The notes under the pieces: generated by a model | What the model saw: only the letters and a program-made list of their open reading frames with translations | The model's database searches: none | What the model was told of the DNA's origin: nothing | Translations under genes and position numbers: made by a program | Assembly (NCBI GenBank): GCA_029945375.1 | Contig: JAQOTE010000035.1 | Span: forward strand, 27,501 to 86,973 | DNA from: Agaricus subrufescens | Taxonomy: Eukaryota; Basidiomycota; Agaricomycetes; Agaricales; Agaricaceae | DNA: 59,473 bases | Direction: 5' to 3' | Shown here: positions 1 to 11,971 of the stretch, in pieces | How the letters are laid out: each line of letters opens with the position of its first letter | Position numbering within the stretch: the stretch's first letter is position 1

Positions 1-383
1 GACAGAGTATAATGAGTGACATAGACTCTAGTGAGAAAAAGATTCCATGATCACATCAAGGACAGCAAAGCTTTTTCAAAGGGTTGCATTCATATTCAAT
101 TTTATATTTTTATATTTTATTTTTCCATATTCACACCAATCTAGTCTTTTCAGTGTAAAACAGCTGGGACTGTAACACTATGAACCAGGATGGCCAGCGA
201 TATTGGTTATCATTTGTGGTGTTAATACCATGTTGGATAGATGTATTTAAGGATACACTCTTGGCAGAAGGTAGCCTTCCTAGGTCCATTTTTTTCCTTT
301 CTATTATGAACTTCTTTTTCTACTTTTGTTTGTTTTATCCAAATCCTGTTTTCGTTTTGATTCCAGGGTGCTGAGGGGTTATA
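1..383. other. no gene recognised
   Basis: AT-rich sequence with only short chance reading frames. I see no conserved domain, splice pattern or repeat before the palindromic element that starts at 384. Confidence 0.5.
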
Positions 384-648
384 CACTAGCTAAATATTTG
401 AATAATTTTTGAGAAATTATATAAATGTTATTTAAATATTATGCTATCTTTTATTTAAATAGTTTCTGGGATGTTATGTAAATATTATTGAAATATTATT
501 AAAATAATTGTGAATCTTTCAATAATATCTCAATAATATTTACATAATATTTACATAACATCCCAGAAACTATTTAAATAAAAAATAGCATAATATTTAA
601 ATAATATTTATATAATTTCTCAAAAATTATCTAAATATTTTGGTAGTG
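384..648. mobile_element. TA-flanked palindromic MITE-like element
   Basis: Almost the whole 265 bp is one inverted repeat. The left arm (384 to about 505) starts CACTAGCTAAATATTT and the right arm ends AAATATTTTGGTAGTG, its near reverse complement. The arms share a long block including a TTTCTGGGATGTTATGTAAATA-like stretch, and meet at a short spacer near 515. The element is bounded by TA at 382-383 and 649-650, as expected for Tc1/mariner-type insertion. It has no coding capacity. The ends also read CACTA/TAGTG, so a CACTA-type MITE is possible, but I see no matching 3 bp target duplication. Confidence 0.8.
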
Positions 649-1279
649 TATAGTTTATTCTTTGTTTAGTTCTTGTCATTCTTGCAAAAGTGAGTGCAAA
701 ATCTGAAAGTGGTTACCTTTATTTTATTGATCTTAGTGCAGTATCTGTTAGAGTTTGTAGTGTAGTGGGTCTTATTACATTTGTTAATCTCATGACACTT
801 TTGCCCAACTTGTATTCATTGTCAATTTGTGGACACCTTTTTCACACCTCTTGCCTTTCAGGTCCAAATATGACCAAACAGGTCATTTTTCCTACTATGT
901 GAGGGGTGGTGGATGAGGTGATGTTGTGGGTATGACATCATTGCTATTATGCTTTATGCTATTTTGAGTTCTCAGTCTATGTGATTGTTTACTCTTATGG
1001 TTTCCATTATTGGCAGGGATCCACAATGTGGTTACTGGTAGTTTAATCTTTCCTATTGTCATGGGTACCCTCACAGTTATTAGAAATGGTAATTAGATTT
1101 CTGTTTTTCTATTATCTCTTTGATCTGGCCTCATGGCATAACTGGTCATCATTGGGCTTTTCTAGTTTGGCATTGTATGTGGTGCGGATTCTCATTTTGA
1201 CCCACTTATTTTCTGTTACTTTGAATCTGCATTTCATTTAAGTTAGGGTTTCAGGGTGCGGTTTCAAGCTTCCTCTGGG
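649..1279. other. no gene recognised; AT-rich
   Basis: Short ORFs only, without recognisable domains. It forms the upstream flank of the Zn-cluster-like pseudogene starting at 1345. Confidence 0.4.
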
Positions 1280-1287
1280 TATATAAG
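1280..1287 (+). promoter_or_regulatory. TATA box upstream of Zn-cluster-like pseudogene
   Basis: TATATAAG lies 65 bp before the ATG at 1345, in a low-complexity leader. The arrangement resembles the TTATAAG found 49 bp before the antisense Zn2Cys6 ORF of the Gypsy element (30912-30918). Assignment is by motif and position only. Confidence 0.45.
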
Positions 1288-1344
1288 AGTGGTGGTTTGG
1301 CAGGCTGTTTGTTGCATTGCATCCTATCCTAGCTAATTTGCATC

Positions 1345-2199
1345 ATGCCTAAAATTGGAAAATCCATTAATCCTTCTCTCATTGCTAGTGTTCTCTCTTG
1401 TTCTACTGAAGTTGAAGTTTGCAGGGGGCAATTAGGAGAGGAGGATACCGAGGAGGATACTGGGGAGGAAAGAGATGTTGTTGAGGTGGTAGGTGAAAAC
1501 TCTAGTGTTGGCAGCGAGAGTCAGGGTACTAAGCAGGGCGATGCTTGAAGCAAAAACAATAGCAGCGAGTCTGATCCGGCTCTGGTCCTGGGGGCTGGTA
1601 GGGATATTCGACTGAAGGAGAAGTTTGGGGAGGGAAAACCCTTGCTTTTGATGTGTGTCAAGCAGTTGCCACTGTCTCTCCAGTGGGTATTTGTTTCACC
1701 ATTATGATGTGCTGCAGGTTGATTGGTCACTATCAGTTCTGAAAGGAAATACTTGTCATTACTGCAACCAGAATAAGGTACAGTGTGGTCACTTTGAGGG
1801 GACCCAGGGGGGGCATGCTGCTAAAGCCTCTAAGAAAACTTCTACACTACAGCTTTCCATGACATATCTGGAACTGCTCAAGGAAATAGCTAGGCAACAG
1901 AAGGAACACTTCAGTGTCTTGTTCACTTGCAGAGGAGGTCAATGGGGCTAGATAGAGAGCAGAGCAGGGGTGCTGGTGCTGGGAGCACAAGTTCTGGCAG
2001 AAGTGGTTCCAGATTGGGGAATCTGAGGACAGAGGAAGGGGGTCGGGTTAGCAGTCATTTGATGAGATATTGCGAGTATAAGGAGGGGGAGGATAGGGCT
2101 CAGGAGGAGGCAGCTTGGGCTGAGAGTTCTCAAGTTGAGGAAAGGAGAGTGGCAACTGCTGAGGCTTTGGATAGGTTGGCTTGGGAAAGGTCTGCTTGA
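1345..2199 (+). pseudogene. decayed Zn-cluster / coiled-coil protein gene
   Basis: Three overlapping frames read as one broken protein. The first (1345-1548) is a short N-terminus followed by an acidic Glu/Asp-rich segment. The second (1655-1951) contains CHYCNQNKVQC, a C-x2-C-x6-C half of a Zn(II)2Cys6 cluster (about 1754-1786), followed by a basic segment with AKASKK. The third (1927-2199) is a Gly/Ser/Arg-rich stretch and a charged, probably coiled-coil tail rich in Glu, Ala and Arg. The order (acidic, Cys cluster, basic, coiled coil) matches the intact antisense ORF at 30961-32199, so both probably belong to one family. Frameshifts and loss of the first half-cluster mark it as a pseudogene. 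Function is inferred only as DNA binding. Confidence 0.5.
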
Positions 2200-2931
2200 G
2201 TGTTAAGGAAGGAAAAGAAGGGGGATTCCAAAGGAAAAGGGTGGGAGGTTGATAGTGACAAGGGAGGGGCAGGGGGCAATTAGTCCTTGTAAAACTGGCT
2301 GGGGGTTTGGTTCTTGGTGCTCTCCTCTGCCTCACTATTTTGTATTTTGGAATTATGTTGATATTGTGGGCTTAGTGTAGTATATTGTTTTGTTCATTGT
2401 CCTTTGGTGATGTTTTGTTTAGGGCAGGTCTTTGGGACTTAGCTATATTCACATTTTTGAGTTGCAGATGCAGTTTTTGGAATTGGATTGTGGGCCCATT
2501 ATCATAATTGTTGAGTCAAGGTTCTCTTTTTAGTTTAAGAATGGTTAAAGACCTTTATATGTGAGTGTGGTGTTGGTGTCTCTTAGGTTCTTTAATGGGA
2601 AATGTCTAATTATGGTAGTACTTTTGGTTGTGGATCCTTCACATGGTAGATACAGTATGTGAGATCCTGCTGGTTGGCATTTATTTTGTGATTTAGTTGG
2701 CTAAGGTCTTGTGGTCAATTGTTTTGTTGGGTTTCCTAAATCCCTTTTAGGGTTGCCAATTTGTTTCTTAATGTGTGTTATTTATGTATTTTCGGAAAGT
2801 CGGAATCAGGTTCACTTAATCATTACAGTATGGTGCAATGTAGAAAAAAATATTATTTACTCTGTGCAAAGGCAGAGTTGTTATTCTTATGAGCAGGGAT
2901 TCATGGAGATACACTACTACACTAGTAACTA
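2200..2931. other. no gene recognised
   Basis: T- and G-rich sequence with short ORFs lacking any recognisable motif, ending at the TA that borders the foldback element. Confidence 0.4.
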
Positions 2932-5521
2932 GCACTTTTTATCATCGTTATTGGGTGTATCCAATGATAGCAACTTCATTATTCCCAACAACCTTTCATA
3001 TCATAACTTCACAATGACTCTCCCCATAGAATCTTCATTCACTATATATTCTTCCCATGGATTTCTTCATTGATTGCATACTTTCATAACTGTTTCTTCA
3101 TCAATCCAATAGATTTCTTCATTCATTGCATACCTTCATGACCATTTCTTCATTGTTCCAATAGATTTCTTCAATTATTATATATCTTCATAACCATTTT
3201 CATTTCATTACCCATCATTTTCCCCATCATTCTGGCCATCAATAGGCAATCAGGACATCAAAAGCTAGTCTAGGCATCAATCTTGTTCATCAATACATTA
3301 TTTCTGCCATCACCATCACTCCTCCCATCAACAATCCCATCAGTCCCATCAGAGTGGTAGTACAATAAATGGTTGCTCAATTGCTGGTCATTGGCTGGCT
3401 CAATTTCTATGAAACTTGAAATATACTATAATATATATAATATGTCTGTATGGATGCAATATTATGTGGTACTGAGCAGCAAATTGCCTGATATGGCAGT
3501 GCTTTTCCTGGGCACAAAAAGGACTACTGTGAGCATATTTTTGGGCTCCTCCAAATAAAATGCACATTGATAGAGAGCCCTTGTTAAGGGCTTTCCAACG
3601 AATGTACTTGTGCAATATTAGGTTTAGAGATGGGAAAGATATGAGCTACTTAAATTCTTGGTACAAGAGGAGCTGTTGTAGGTGCAGTTCCTGGCTGTTC
3701 TGAACGGAATGTATATGGAGATAGAGCTATGCAAAAGGGCTTTCCAACAAATGTAGTTTTGCAACCTTTCAAGATGAAATGGGAGAGATATAATCCAATT
3801 ACACTTTGATGACAAAAGGGCTGCAGTGAGCACATCCACAGACTAGTATGCATGAAATGCATATCAGTAGAAAGCCCTATCAAAGGGCTTTCTAACGAGT
3901 ATAGTCTCATGGAATTCCAATAAGAAATGAGAAAGTTATAATCAAATTACACCTTGGGTAGAAACAGAGAGAGACTGCTTTGTAGCAGGCTAGATATTGA
4001 ATAGGATGCCACTATATGTTGTAGGCAACTGCTTTACATTGCTATCTAGCTAGTCCATGTAACAGCTTGTGAATTGAGCAAGGGAATAATGCTCTAGAAG
4101 CTAAACAAGAATTCACATTTTCAGGGTACAAAATACAGTTTATCCACACATTCTTTCTATAATATCTTCTAATAAAAGCATGGAGCAGTGACTATTGACT
4201 ATCCCCATTGAATGCAAAAAATCCCTTGTCAATTGAGCAACAATTGGGGAAGATAAACCTAACAAAGTGTTCAAAGAGAGGAAGTGCATGAAACAAAGCA
4301 AAGAATTAATACCATATATGTGTACTATTCATGTCTATGTTGCTTTTTTACATTTATCTCCCTCATTTCTTGCTCAATTAACAAGAGACGTTTTGCATTC
4401 AATAGGAATAGTCAATAGTTACTGCTCCATGCTTTTATTAGAAGATATTATAGAAAGAATGTGTGGATAAACTGTATTTTGTACCCTGAAAATGTGAATT
4501 CTTGTTTAGCTTCTAGAGCATTATTCAATTCACAAGCTGTTACATGGACTAGCTAGATAGCAATGTAAAGCAGTTGCCTACAACATATAGTGGCATCCTA
4601 TTCAATATCTAGCCTGCTACAAAGCAGTCTCTCTCTGTTTCTACCCAAGGTGTAATTTGATTATAACTTTCTCATTTCTTATTGGAATTCCATGAGACTA
4701 TACTCATTAGAAAGCCCTTTGATAGGGCTTTCTACTGATATGCATTTCATGCATACTAGTCTGTGGATGTGCTCACTGCAGCCCTTTTGTCATCAAAGTG
4801 TAATTGGATTATATTTCTCCCATTTCATCTTGAAAGGTTGCAAAACTACATTTGTTGGAAAGCCCTTTTGCATAGCTCTATCTCCATATAATTCCGTTCA
4901 ACAGCCAGGAACCACCTACAGCTCCTCTTGTACCAAGAATTTAAGTAGCTCATATCTTTCCCATCTCTAAACCTAATATTGCACAAGTACATTCGTTGGA
5001 AAGCCTTTAACGGAAATATATCCCCAAAAATGTGCTCACAGTAGTCCTTTTTGTGCCCAGGAAAAGCACTGCCATATCAGGCAATTTGCTGGTAATATTG
5101 CATCCATACAGACATATTATATATATTATAGTATAGTCAAGTTTCATAGAAATTGAGCCAGCCGACGCAATTGACCAGATGGAGGAGTGATGGTGATGGC
5201 AGAAATAATGTATTGATGAACAAGATTGATGCCTAGACTAGCTTTTGATGTCCTGATTGCCTATTGATGGCCAGAATGATGAGGAAAATGACAGGTAATG
5301 AAATGAAAATGGTTATGAAGATATATAATAATTGAAGAAATCTATTGGAACAATGAAGAAATGGTCATGAAGGGATGCAATGAATGAAGAAATCCATGGG
5401 AAGAATACATAGTGAACAAAGATTCTATGGGTAGAGTCATTGTAAAGTTATGATATGAAAGGTTGTTGGGAATAATGAAGTTGCTATCATTGGATACACC
5501 CAATAATAATGATAAAAGTGC
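2932..5521. mobile_element. 2.6 kb foldback element (giant inverted repeat)
   Basis: Two long imperfect inverted arms, about 2932-4243 and 4372-5521, surround a loop of about 130 bp. The ends read GCACTTTTTATCATC and, inverted, GATAAAAGTGC. The element is bounded by TA at 2930-2931 and 5522-5523. The innermost arm sequences, GCATGGAGCAGT at 4180 and ACTGCTCCATGC near 4434, are also inverted copies. The left arm is longer because it keeps an extra copy of a TTCTTCATTGATTGCAT-type unit (3060-3180) and an extra stretch near 3330-3390. No transposase frame exists; mirrored ORFs in the two arms are by-products of the symmetry. It is most simply a non-autonomous foldback element mobilised by a TA-targeting transposase. 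Confidence 0.8.
3460..3930. repeat. tandem modules inside foldback arm (mirrored at about 4690-5090)
   Basis: Within each arm a module of about 150 bp recurs imperfectly about three times. Its landmark is a small hairpin AAAGCCC...GGGCTTTC followed by CAACGAATGTA or TAACGAGTATAG, seen near 3573-3605, 3733-3755 and 3877-3905. A second shared block, CAAAAGGGCTGCAGTGAGCA-like, occurs near 3517 and 3813. The right arm carries the same modules in reverse. Confidence 0.6.
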
Positions 5522-5559
5522 TAGCTACCCCCCACTACTAATTAACTAGGACAGACACC

Positions 5560-6950
5560 ACCATACTGGTTGCTCTGTTTTGGTTCTCTCCTGAAACTCC
5601 TATTTCACCTAGGTCAAGGTTCCATCTAGCATGGATAGCATGTAGAGGGCAGATGCAGGACATATGCATGTGGGAGTGACATATCTTGCAATCATGTGGG
5701 TTGTGAATCCTCATCTCTCCATTTCCAATTCAGTAGGTTTTGGATACTGTGGGGGATCCTGGAGATAGTTGTTTGATGATAACAAACCACCAGAGGTGTA
5801 TAATAGGGGCATTTGATACAGAGCATTCAGTGACTTCAGGCCAGAAAGTCAGTACATATTTTCTGACAACTTCTGCAGTCATGGTTTTGGGGATTCCAGT
5901 AATGCAAACCAAGTAAGTGCTGATGGTGTGAGAGGCAACCATGGGTGGGCAGAACACAACACCATTTCCTAGTGGATGACATCTGTCAGTTCCTTTGTCT
6001 TTATCCTATTTTTGAAAACTGACCTATATCTGCAGTATACACCATTCCTGTTTCTATCAACTTTGCAGCAAGGGCCTTGTTCGGTAAGGTCAGAAGATAC
6101 CAGGGGTTTTCTTGTCCAGTCAAGTCTGTATAGCAAGTATCTGGTATTATGGTATCAGTTGTCACATTGAGGGCTTCTCTTATAGCTTTGAGTTTGGTAA
6201 TGTTCTTCCTGGCACCAGCAAAGGCTACAAGTACAGTGTCCTGAAAATTTGTTGTATTAACTTTATTGCAGGGTTAGTAATGTGTGGATTTACCTTAACT
6301 TTTCTGTGCTTGTATGCAGCCTTCAACATTCCTGCAAAGTTGCATGTCCGGTAGGGGTCACTAGAGGGGTACATGTTGTGGATACCAAGGAAGGTCAGTT
6401 TTGGAATTGATTCCAGTATTGCTCGCCATTTGTTCAGTCAATTACTGATGGTTTTTTCCTCCCAGATAATGATTTTGTTGTCTTCTGAATCAGAATCCAC
6501 ATTGGTTTCAGTATCCTCTTCTATTTCTACAGAGAGCTGGATAGCAGGGGGGGTAGAACTGATATTGGGGATGGCTGTGTTTTTGGGGGCTGTATGACTT
6601 TTGGTGGTAGGAGGGGCATCCTTGCTCATCTCATCATCCTCTCAGTTTCTCTTATTCCCTTTGGTTTTTCCTGTTCAGGTTTTCAGTTTGTAGACTTTTT
6701 TCAGGCAGTTTGTGCTTACTGGTCTCTGTATTAACTTTGGCAAACTCAACTTGAGGTTTGGATCTGTTACCCAAACTGGTGTATGACTTTCTTGTTTTTG
6801 CTGTACTCCCAGATTCTGTTGGAATATTAGTCTTAGTGTGAGTGTAGGTTGCAGATACTGACTTTTAGCTGGGGTATTACTGGTCCCATCAGGGAGGGAG
6901 TTAGCAGCAACAACAGGAGGAGGGGCTTGAATATGGATTTTAGATGACAT
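5560..6950 (-). pseudogene. decayed zinc-knuckle protein gene (Agaricomycete expanded family)
   Basis: Read on the minus strand from an ATG at 6950, one frame runs through several in-frame stops, two of them TGA near 6640-6680. It has a Pro/Ala-rich N-terminus, an acidic Glu/Asp/Ser segment (6480-6560), a middle region, and a C-terminal CKICHSHMHMSCICP, which fits C-x2-C-x4-H-x4-C (5649-5690). A CxxCHSxxHxxxxCP knuckle near the C-terminus is something I associate with abundant Agaricomycete hypothetical proteins; nucleic-acid binding is the usual inference. Stops throughout make it a pseudogene. The family name is unknown to me. Confidence 0.5.
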
Positions 6951-7504
6951 AGAAGATTGGGGTGAGTGAAGCAGTTTGATGGGTTCAGGATAGGAGAATG
7001 TTTTCTTCAGCTCAGCCTATTTTAACATCTGCTTTTTTCTACAGGGAAGGGTTAGTCTGGGTATTCAGAGGAGGTTTTGGAGCAGTCAGGAAGTTTGGGG
7101 TCTCAGCATTACTGAATTTTCTTGCCAAGATTTTGTTTTTGGGTGTTTCAGTAACTTACTCTTGGAATCTGGGTTGCCTTTTATCTATTAAGGAGTCAGG
7201 TCTTCACGATTTTCTTTAAGGGTGGGCTCAGCCATTTATATATCAGTTTTGATCTGCTCCAGTCATTTACTTTATGGGGAGGTTTTTATTTAGACACTTC
7301 CTTGGTGTTTAATATTTTATTTGCTGAGTTGCATTCCTTATGGACTGCTGTGGGTGTTGGTGTTTCTGTTGTCATATTTTTGGGGAGTAGGGGGCGATGG
7401 GACTAGATATTGGATTTTCTCAGGTTAGAAATTTCTCCATTTGTTTCCTTTGGATGACACATAATCATTCTTACTATATTCCAGGGGCTGATGACTGGTT
7501 GCAG
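6951..7504. other. no gene recognised
   Basis: CpG-poor sequence between the zinc-knuckle pseudogene and the solo LTR. The reading frames carry no motif I can name. Confidence 0.35.
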
Positions 7505-8859
7505 TGATACAGCCCACACCATTTTACACGTAGAAAATGTACTAGCTAGCATTTACAAGGGTATTACATCCACTAGCTAAGGTACAGGGTCAAAACCTAA
7601 CCATCTCTCAACACCTCAATAGTATATCTCGCAGTCTAATAAACTCGCCTTGACTCTTATACGGGAAAACTGTACTGTGTAAGGCAAATATAGTCACTAG
7701 CTACCAGAGATGACCTGAGTAGAGGCACTAGACTGGGTAGTGACAACTAGTTAGGCGGAAATACAACTGTGATGCTCTAGCTACCTAGACGAAATGTTGA
7801 TTTATGCTTAGCTAAACTAAGGATCACTCATCCAGAGATATACTTTCTGAAGCAGTTGATCTGCAGGAGACATTGGCCCAGACAGAGAGTGGCTATCATG
7901 CAAACTAGCAAGCTGAAATCCCATCAGACTATCGTGGACCCACTAGCTAGCTGGACATATCAGTGATTAGGATTCTCATCACATATTGATAAGGAATCTG
8001 AGCAGGTAGAACATTCAGCCAAGTGGCCTTTGACATTCTGAACCCTGACAACATACCCATGTGGAACTCAGGGGTAGCACAATGAAGACTAGCTACCATT
8101 GTTAGAAGAAAGGGGTAAGGTGCTAAGTGATGCCAGACAGCACCTGCTCCAACCATGATTATTGGCACAGATAAGATCTATCCGTACCCTCAGCCCAGTC
8201 CATATGATATCCTTAGTAATAGTAGAACTAGTTTGTTAACATTTGTATGCATAACATGAATATAAAAACCCTCTAGCTAGTGTCAAGAAAGGGAAGCAAT
8301 CTCTGACCCCCATCTAGCTTTGAGGATTGTGATTTGTAAAGTAGCGATCTAATAAAGTGAATAACAACTAGCTTAAGAAAGAGCTTCTAGAAAAACTCAG
8401 ACTAGTTCAGCAGTTCACATCGTAGATGTTACCTGTTCAGATAATTCACTAAGTTGCCAGTGATATGATAGTTTAAGAGACTAGCTAGGCTATCATTGCA
8501 TGCTTATATCCAACAGAGGTGTAAGTTGGTGCTAGCTTGAGTTGTAATTGCAGAGTCAGTGGATAACTGGCAAGTTACATCATTGCAGCTCTTCATTAAA
8601 TGTCATTGGTGGCACTTAGCTTGGCTACAATGCAGTAGCTAGAGTTCAAAGTTCATGTAGCCCTTCGGCCCATTCATAGCTAGAACAAGTTTGAGGATTC
8701 TTTGATTTGGAATTCCTTCTTTATTAAACTTTTAACTTTGAAATAACCTTTTCTCTCGAAAATCTCCCCACAAACTTGCATTTACAAGTACTAGTTAGTG
8801 AAGTGTGGTGTGGTTTATAAACTAGCTACACATTTAACATTTCATTTACTACCTCTACA
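7505..8859 (+). mobile_element. solo LTR, copy A (1355 bp)
   Basis: It begins TGATACAGCCC and ends TCTACA (TG...CA) and is flanked by a 4 bp duplication GCAG (7501-7504 and 8860-8863). A near-complete second copy lies in the same orientation at 42906-44267. Internal LTR-like signals are a TATA box in AATATAAAAACCCTC (about 8258-8272) and AATAAAGTG (about 8352), a possible polyadenylation signal. There is no internal retroelement coding on either side, so this is a solo LTR left by LTR-LTR recombination. The parent family cannot be told from the LTR alone. Confidence 0.75.
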
Positions 8860-9149
8860 GCAGGTATTTGGGGAGACAGGTATGAGATGGATGGTTGAGG
8901 CAGGAGTGGCATATGAGGCAGTTGTTGAGTTGGCTTTGGGGTGGGAGGTGGGTTATAAAGAGTGTGGGGGACTAAAAATTGTAATAAAATGGAATAGAGA
9001 CATATCATCAGAAATGGTGTGAATATCAATACTAAGGTAGGGTGAGGTATGGATAGTAAAGCTAGAAGTGGGGGTGATTCATTAGTTTAGGTAGGGGTCT
9101 TAGGTAATATAGTTGAGGTAGGAGATGAAAAACATCTTGACATTCTTGA

Positions 9150-11955
9150 CTACATCTACTGGCCAGAAAGTGATGCAACTACACACTGATTGAGGAGGAG
9201 AATACACTAGCAGAGCTCTGAAAGAATATTTGGCAGCAAACAGAATTCAGCATGAAATGCCATCACCCCATGTTCGCCAACAGAATGGTCATGTGGAATG
9301 ACTTAATAGAACCTTGCATGAGAAATCACAAGCATTATGGTTGCAGGCATGCCTCCCAGATTCTTATTGGGAATTCTCTATGTCATATGCAGTTTATATC
9401 TATAATCACACACCAATGCAATGGTTAAAGTGGAAAACACCATTTGAATTGTTCTTTGGAACCAAACCAAATTTATCCCTAATCTGAGTATTTGGATGTG
9501 GTGCACACATGTTTTTACCAGATGAGATCTGACAGGATAAACTCTCTGCATGTTTTGAACTCATGTTATTCATTGGCTATGATGGCACAAATTTCAAGTT
9601 CATTAGATACACAAAAAATAATGCTGTGTTTATTGGCCCACATGCCATATTTAACAAATCATACTTCCCTAAATGTTTGTCATCTAAACCAAGTAACCTT
9701 GAAAAACAAATTGATGAGGAATGTCCCAGTGATTCATCCCCTGATAAACAAGTGATGAAACTCTGGACACATTCAGTCTTTCACATCCTTGTGACCCTCC
9801 ACCAGGTCCTCCACCTGCTGCACCACAGCAACTTCCTCATAATCTGCATGACCCTCTGGTATCACCACCAAGATCACCTCCTCCATCACCTGGTTCTTCC
9901 AAGCCACAGGCAAATTCCACCTCAGGAAAAACCATGATGGAATAGAGGAAAAAGGTGTGCTGAATCACTGCCTGATGAATCTGAAAGACCTCTACTCCAA
10001 CAATCAGAAAGAGAATCTTGAGTTCCTAACTGTCTGGACAATGTCTATGGCAATAAACTGCCAGCTAAGATTCTTTGGGATTATGAGACACAATCCTTCT
10101 TACAAGAAATGAAAGAATGGATCAGAAATAGATTTCCTTCTAGATCTGATCACCAAAAAGCAAAAGTTCCTAATGATGACATCACAGAACATTGCAAAGA
10201 AATTTGCTGACAATTTGATGAAGCCCAACAAAGGGCTGAAGATTGGGAAAAAAAGTATGGCACTGAAATATCTCCTGTACAATTTGGATCACACCCTACT
10301 CCACACCAGGAGGAGGATGACAATGATGACCAAATGGAGGATATTCAAGTTCTTCTCAGAGAAGGAGGAGTAAGGTTAAATAACTTTCTATTTAAACTTG
10401 CAAATAAAATCCAAACACCAATCCAATTCAAGGACTTGTCACAATTGCCTGTGGAAATGTGCAAAAAATGGATTGATGCTTGTTTAGAAGAATTAAAAGC
10501 CTTACAACAAAGAGGTGTCTATGAATTAGTAGATCTCCCAAAAGGTCGAAAACCATTAAAAATAGCTGGGTGTTTAATGAAAAGAGTGATGGTCACCTTT
10601 GGGCTCGACTGGTTGCTAAAGGATTCTCTCAAGTTGAGGGAATTGACTATGATGAATTATTCTCTCCAGTAGTCTGCTATGAAACTGCTTGTCTTCTCTT
10701 CAGTGTCATTGCCATGGAAGATTGGGATATGTTCAGCGTTGACATTAAAACTGCCTATCTTTATGGCAAACTAGATGAAGAAATCTATATGTGGCAACCT
10801 GAAGGATTTAGAGTCCCTGGAAAGGAAAATAAAGTCTGGAGATTACGCTGTGCCCTATATGGCCTTAAACAAGCTGGACTAAGCTGGTGGAAAGAACTCA
10901 CTGCTAGTATGACTGAAATCAGTTTCACCTGATGTAAGTCTGATGCAGGCGTATATTATTATTGACATCCTAAAACTTGTGAATTAATCATTGCTGTAGT
11001 TTATGTTGATGATGTAGCCTTCTTAGGTAAAAAGAATTCTAAGCTCCTCCAAGAGTTGAAGCTAAAGTTTTCTACCAAATGGAAATGTCATGATCAAGGC
11101 AAAATGACTGAGTTTCTTGGAATGCAAATTTCTAGAGATAGACCTCGTCATAAAGTCTTTCTGCATCAGCAAAAGTACCTTTGGAAAGTACTTGATTGAT
11201 TTGGAATCAAATCTGGATCTGAAAAAACACTATTACTGAAGGTTTTTGTGTTTTCTACTTCCAACAAAGTACCTAAACCTGAATTCAGGCAAAAATACCA
11301 GCAATTAGTTGGATCCTTGATGTATCTTATGATCAGATCTTGACCAGACATTGCATTTGCAGGTGTAAAATTATGACAACAGATGGTAAAACATAACAAG
11401 AAACATTATACCACTGGAATGCACTTGCTATGGTATCTCAATTGTACCAAAAATAGAGTTCTTGAGTTTGATGGTAACTCAAATTCTGGTATAACTGCTT
11501 ATTCAGATTCTGATTGGGCATCTGATCCTGAAGACCAGAAATCAATCACCAGCAACTTTTGCACACTTGCTGATGGTCCAGTATCTTGGTTGAGTCACAA
11601 ACATAAGACTGTTGCACTTTCATCGATGGAAACCAAATATATAACTCTCTCTGATTATTTACATCAACTTGTCTGGATGACCCAGCTTCTTACCAAAGTT
11701 GGTTTTGATATCGACATACCCCTTCTCTATGAAGATAATTTGGGAAGCCTATTTTGGGCCACCTCAGAAGTTCAAGAAAAGTGATCTAAACATATTGATA
11801 TTCACTTTCAATATATTCAAAATCTTCTTGAGGAAAAGCAGATTAAAATTGACTGGATTGACAGTCAAGAAAATCCTGCTGACATCATGACCAAAAATCT
11901 TGAGAAAATTGAATTCAATATGTTCTGCCCTATGCTAGGATTGGGTGAACAGTAG
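9150..11955 (+). pseudogene. pol: Copia pol remnant (integrase, RT, RNase H)
   Basis: Visible in order: integrase core with LHTD*GGEYTS and QQNGHVERLNRT (second Asp and the Glu of the DDE triad); a Pro-rich linker (about 9770-9940); reverse transcriptase with GVYELVDLPKGRKP, RLVAKGFSQVEGIDYDELFSP, KTAYLYGKLDEEIYM, LYGLKQAGLSWW and the catalytic YVDD (about 11000); and RNase H with YSDSDWASDP, LSSMETKYITLSD, LYEDN and ENPADIMTK near the end. All match Ty1/Copia Pol. Nine in-frame stops located in these domains are TGA: 9191, 9485, 9530, 10930, 10963, 11197, 11341, 11374 and 11782. Most sit where Copia Pol normally has Arg. There is also at least one frameshift between the integrase and RT parts. 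The element is not autonomous. Confidence 0.92.
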
Positions 11956-11971
11956 TCTACTCAAGGAGGAG

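Noticed and set aside
3373..4970. Mirrored ORFs of 61-92 residues in both halves of the foldback element
   Set aside because: They are identical only because the DNA is an inverted repeat; no codon bias, motif or conserved start supports them.
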